NCBI GenBank assembly: GCA_964646985.1 | Contig: CAZYFI010000074.1 | Location: 1-5,893 of the forward strand | From: UBA2253 sp964646985 | GTDB lineage: Bacteria; Bacillota_I; Bacilli_A; ML615J-28; CAG-698 | DNA length: 5,893 nt | Direction: 5' to 3' | In this document: piece after piece, positions 5,645 through 5,893 of the stretch | How positions within the stretch are numbered: position 1 is the first letter of the stretch | Layout: every line of letters starts with the position of its first letter | Notes under the pieces: generated by a model | The model's input: the letters and a program-made list of their open reading frames with translations, nothing else | What the model was told of the DNA's origin: nothing | The model's database searches: none | Position numbers and translations under genes: made by a program

Positions 5645-5664
5645 AAAAAAAGCCAAAAAGGCTT
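5645..5664 (-). terminator. Terminator-like hairpin between promoter and T-box
   Basis: AAGCC/GGCTT arms (5660-5664 with 5650-5654), loop of five T, then a run of five more T on the minus strand. The 5-bp stem is short but the T-tract is good. It lies about 60 nt downstream of the expected start and about 10 nt before Stem I, where a T-box leader would not normally have one. Confidence 0.6.
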
Positions 5665-5726
5665 ATTTATATCAACCACGTATGCTCAGGAATGACCCAT
5701 CTTGTGTTTGCTTATAAGCGACTATT
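5665..5726 (-). other. Unexplained promoter-proximal segment ahead of the T-box
   Basis: This transcribed segment lies between the expected start and the terminator-like hairpin. It contains a self-complementary GCTTATAAGC (5711-5720) and a G-rich middle. I find no fit to a tRNA cloverleaf or to a riboswitch class I know. A four-codon ATG frame (MGHS) occurs without a ribosome binding site and is not credible as a leader peptide. It may be an extra regulatory RNA or a short non-coding RNA. Confidence 0.35.
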
Positions 5727-5732
5727 GCAAGT

Positions 5733-5760
5733 ATTATACAATAGGTTTAGGGATTGTCAA
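5733..5760 (-). promoter_or_regulatory. Sigma-A promoter of the T-box/transporter transcript
   Basis: TTGACA (5755-5760), 16-nt spacer, TATAAT (5733-5738), both perfect. Start expected near 5726. No second convincing promoter is seen between it and Stem I. Confidence 0.9.
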
Positions 5761-5802
5761 AGGAAAATAAAATGAAAACGTTATTTTAATGAGGAGATTT
5801 TG

Positions 5803-5831
5803 AAAACCCCACTCCTTATAAAGGAGTGGGG
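5803..5831 (-). terminator. Intrinsic terminator of the upstream gene
   Basis: Eleven-base arms CCCCACTCCTT/AAGGAGTGGGG (5807-5817 and 5821-5831) with a 3-nt loop and four T after the stem on the minus strand. It begins 21 nt after the stop codon at 5853 and isolates that gene from the transporter operon. Confidence 0.88.
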
Positions 5832-5852
5832 AAGATATTTTGATATAAATGT

Positions 5853-5893
5853 TTATAAAGCTGCTTTGACTAAGGTCACAAAATCATCAGCAA
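5853..5893 (-). CDS. 3' end of an unidentified gene (possibly triose-phosphate isomerase)
   Basis: Only the last 13 codons (ADDFVTLVKAAL plus TAA) are present. A terminator follows, which supports a real gene end. The residues would suit the C-terminus of triose-phosphate isomerase (family ending GGASLKAxxFxxLxxAA), but 12 residues are too few for a firm call. Confidence 0.45.
   Translation of the reverse strand, partial: ADDFVTLVKAAL

Noticed and set aside
5645..5664. Hairpin read as a plus-strand terminator
   Set aside because: The plus strand has no T-run after the stem and no gene upstream to terminate.
5665..5726. tRNA or leader peptide in the segment before the T-box
   Set aside because: No cloverleaf arms or T-loop consensus can be placed, and the only ATG frame has four codons without a ribosome binding site.

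Overview
The window reads as chromosomal DNA of a low-G+C Bacillota (Firmicutes). Every protein gene lies on the minus strand, with strong AGGAGG-type ribosome binding sites, near-consensus sigma-A promoters, a T-box leader and an FMN riboswitch. The genetic code looks standard: one gene ends in TGA and tryptophan is TGG. An Erysipelotrichia-like host would fit, but this is an impression of the protein sequences and no search was run.

Layout in the direction of minus-strand transcription, high to low coordinates: (1) the last 13 codons of an unidentified gene (possibly triose-phosphate isomerase), then a strong intrinsic terminator (5803-5831). (2) A consensus promoter (5733-5760), an unexplained ~80-nt segment that itself ends in a terminator-like hairpin (5645-5664), and a complete T-box leader (5394-5636) whose specifier reads CGC, an arginine codon. 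(3) A three-gene polar amino-acid ABC transporter: lipoprotein binding protein, permease and ATPase (5369 to 3031). A 32-bp perfect palindrome separates the first two genes. (4) A second promoter, an FMN riboswitch with terminator, and a RibU-type riboflavin ECF S component (2792-2043). (5) A third promoter that overlaps the ribU stop codon, a structured leader, and rpsD for ribosomal protein S4, closed by a terminator at 1207-1233. (6) A short plus-strand remnant of a methyltransferase gene, facing rpsD. (7) A promoter and the first 258 codons of a divergent PEP carboxykinase, running off the left edge.

The region is dense with RNA-based control. Arginine uptake is probably induced when uncharged tRNA-Arg accumulates, riboflavin uptake is switched off by FMN, and S4 probably represses its own mRNA through its leader. 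No intrinsic terminator is visible between the transporter operon and ribU, or between ribU and rpsD, so read-through could link the three units. I see no mobile element, CRISPR array or novel protein system. The most unusual items are the promoter-to-terminator unit ahead of the T-box, the intergenic palindrome, the rpsD leader and the truncated methyltransferase.
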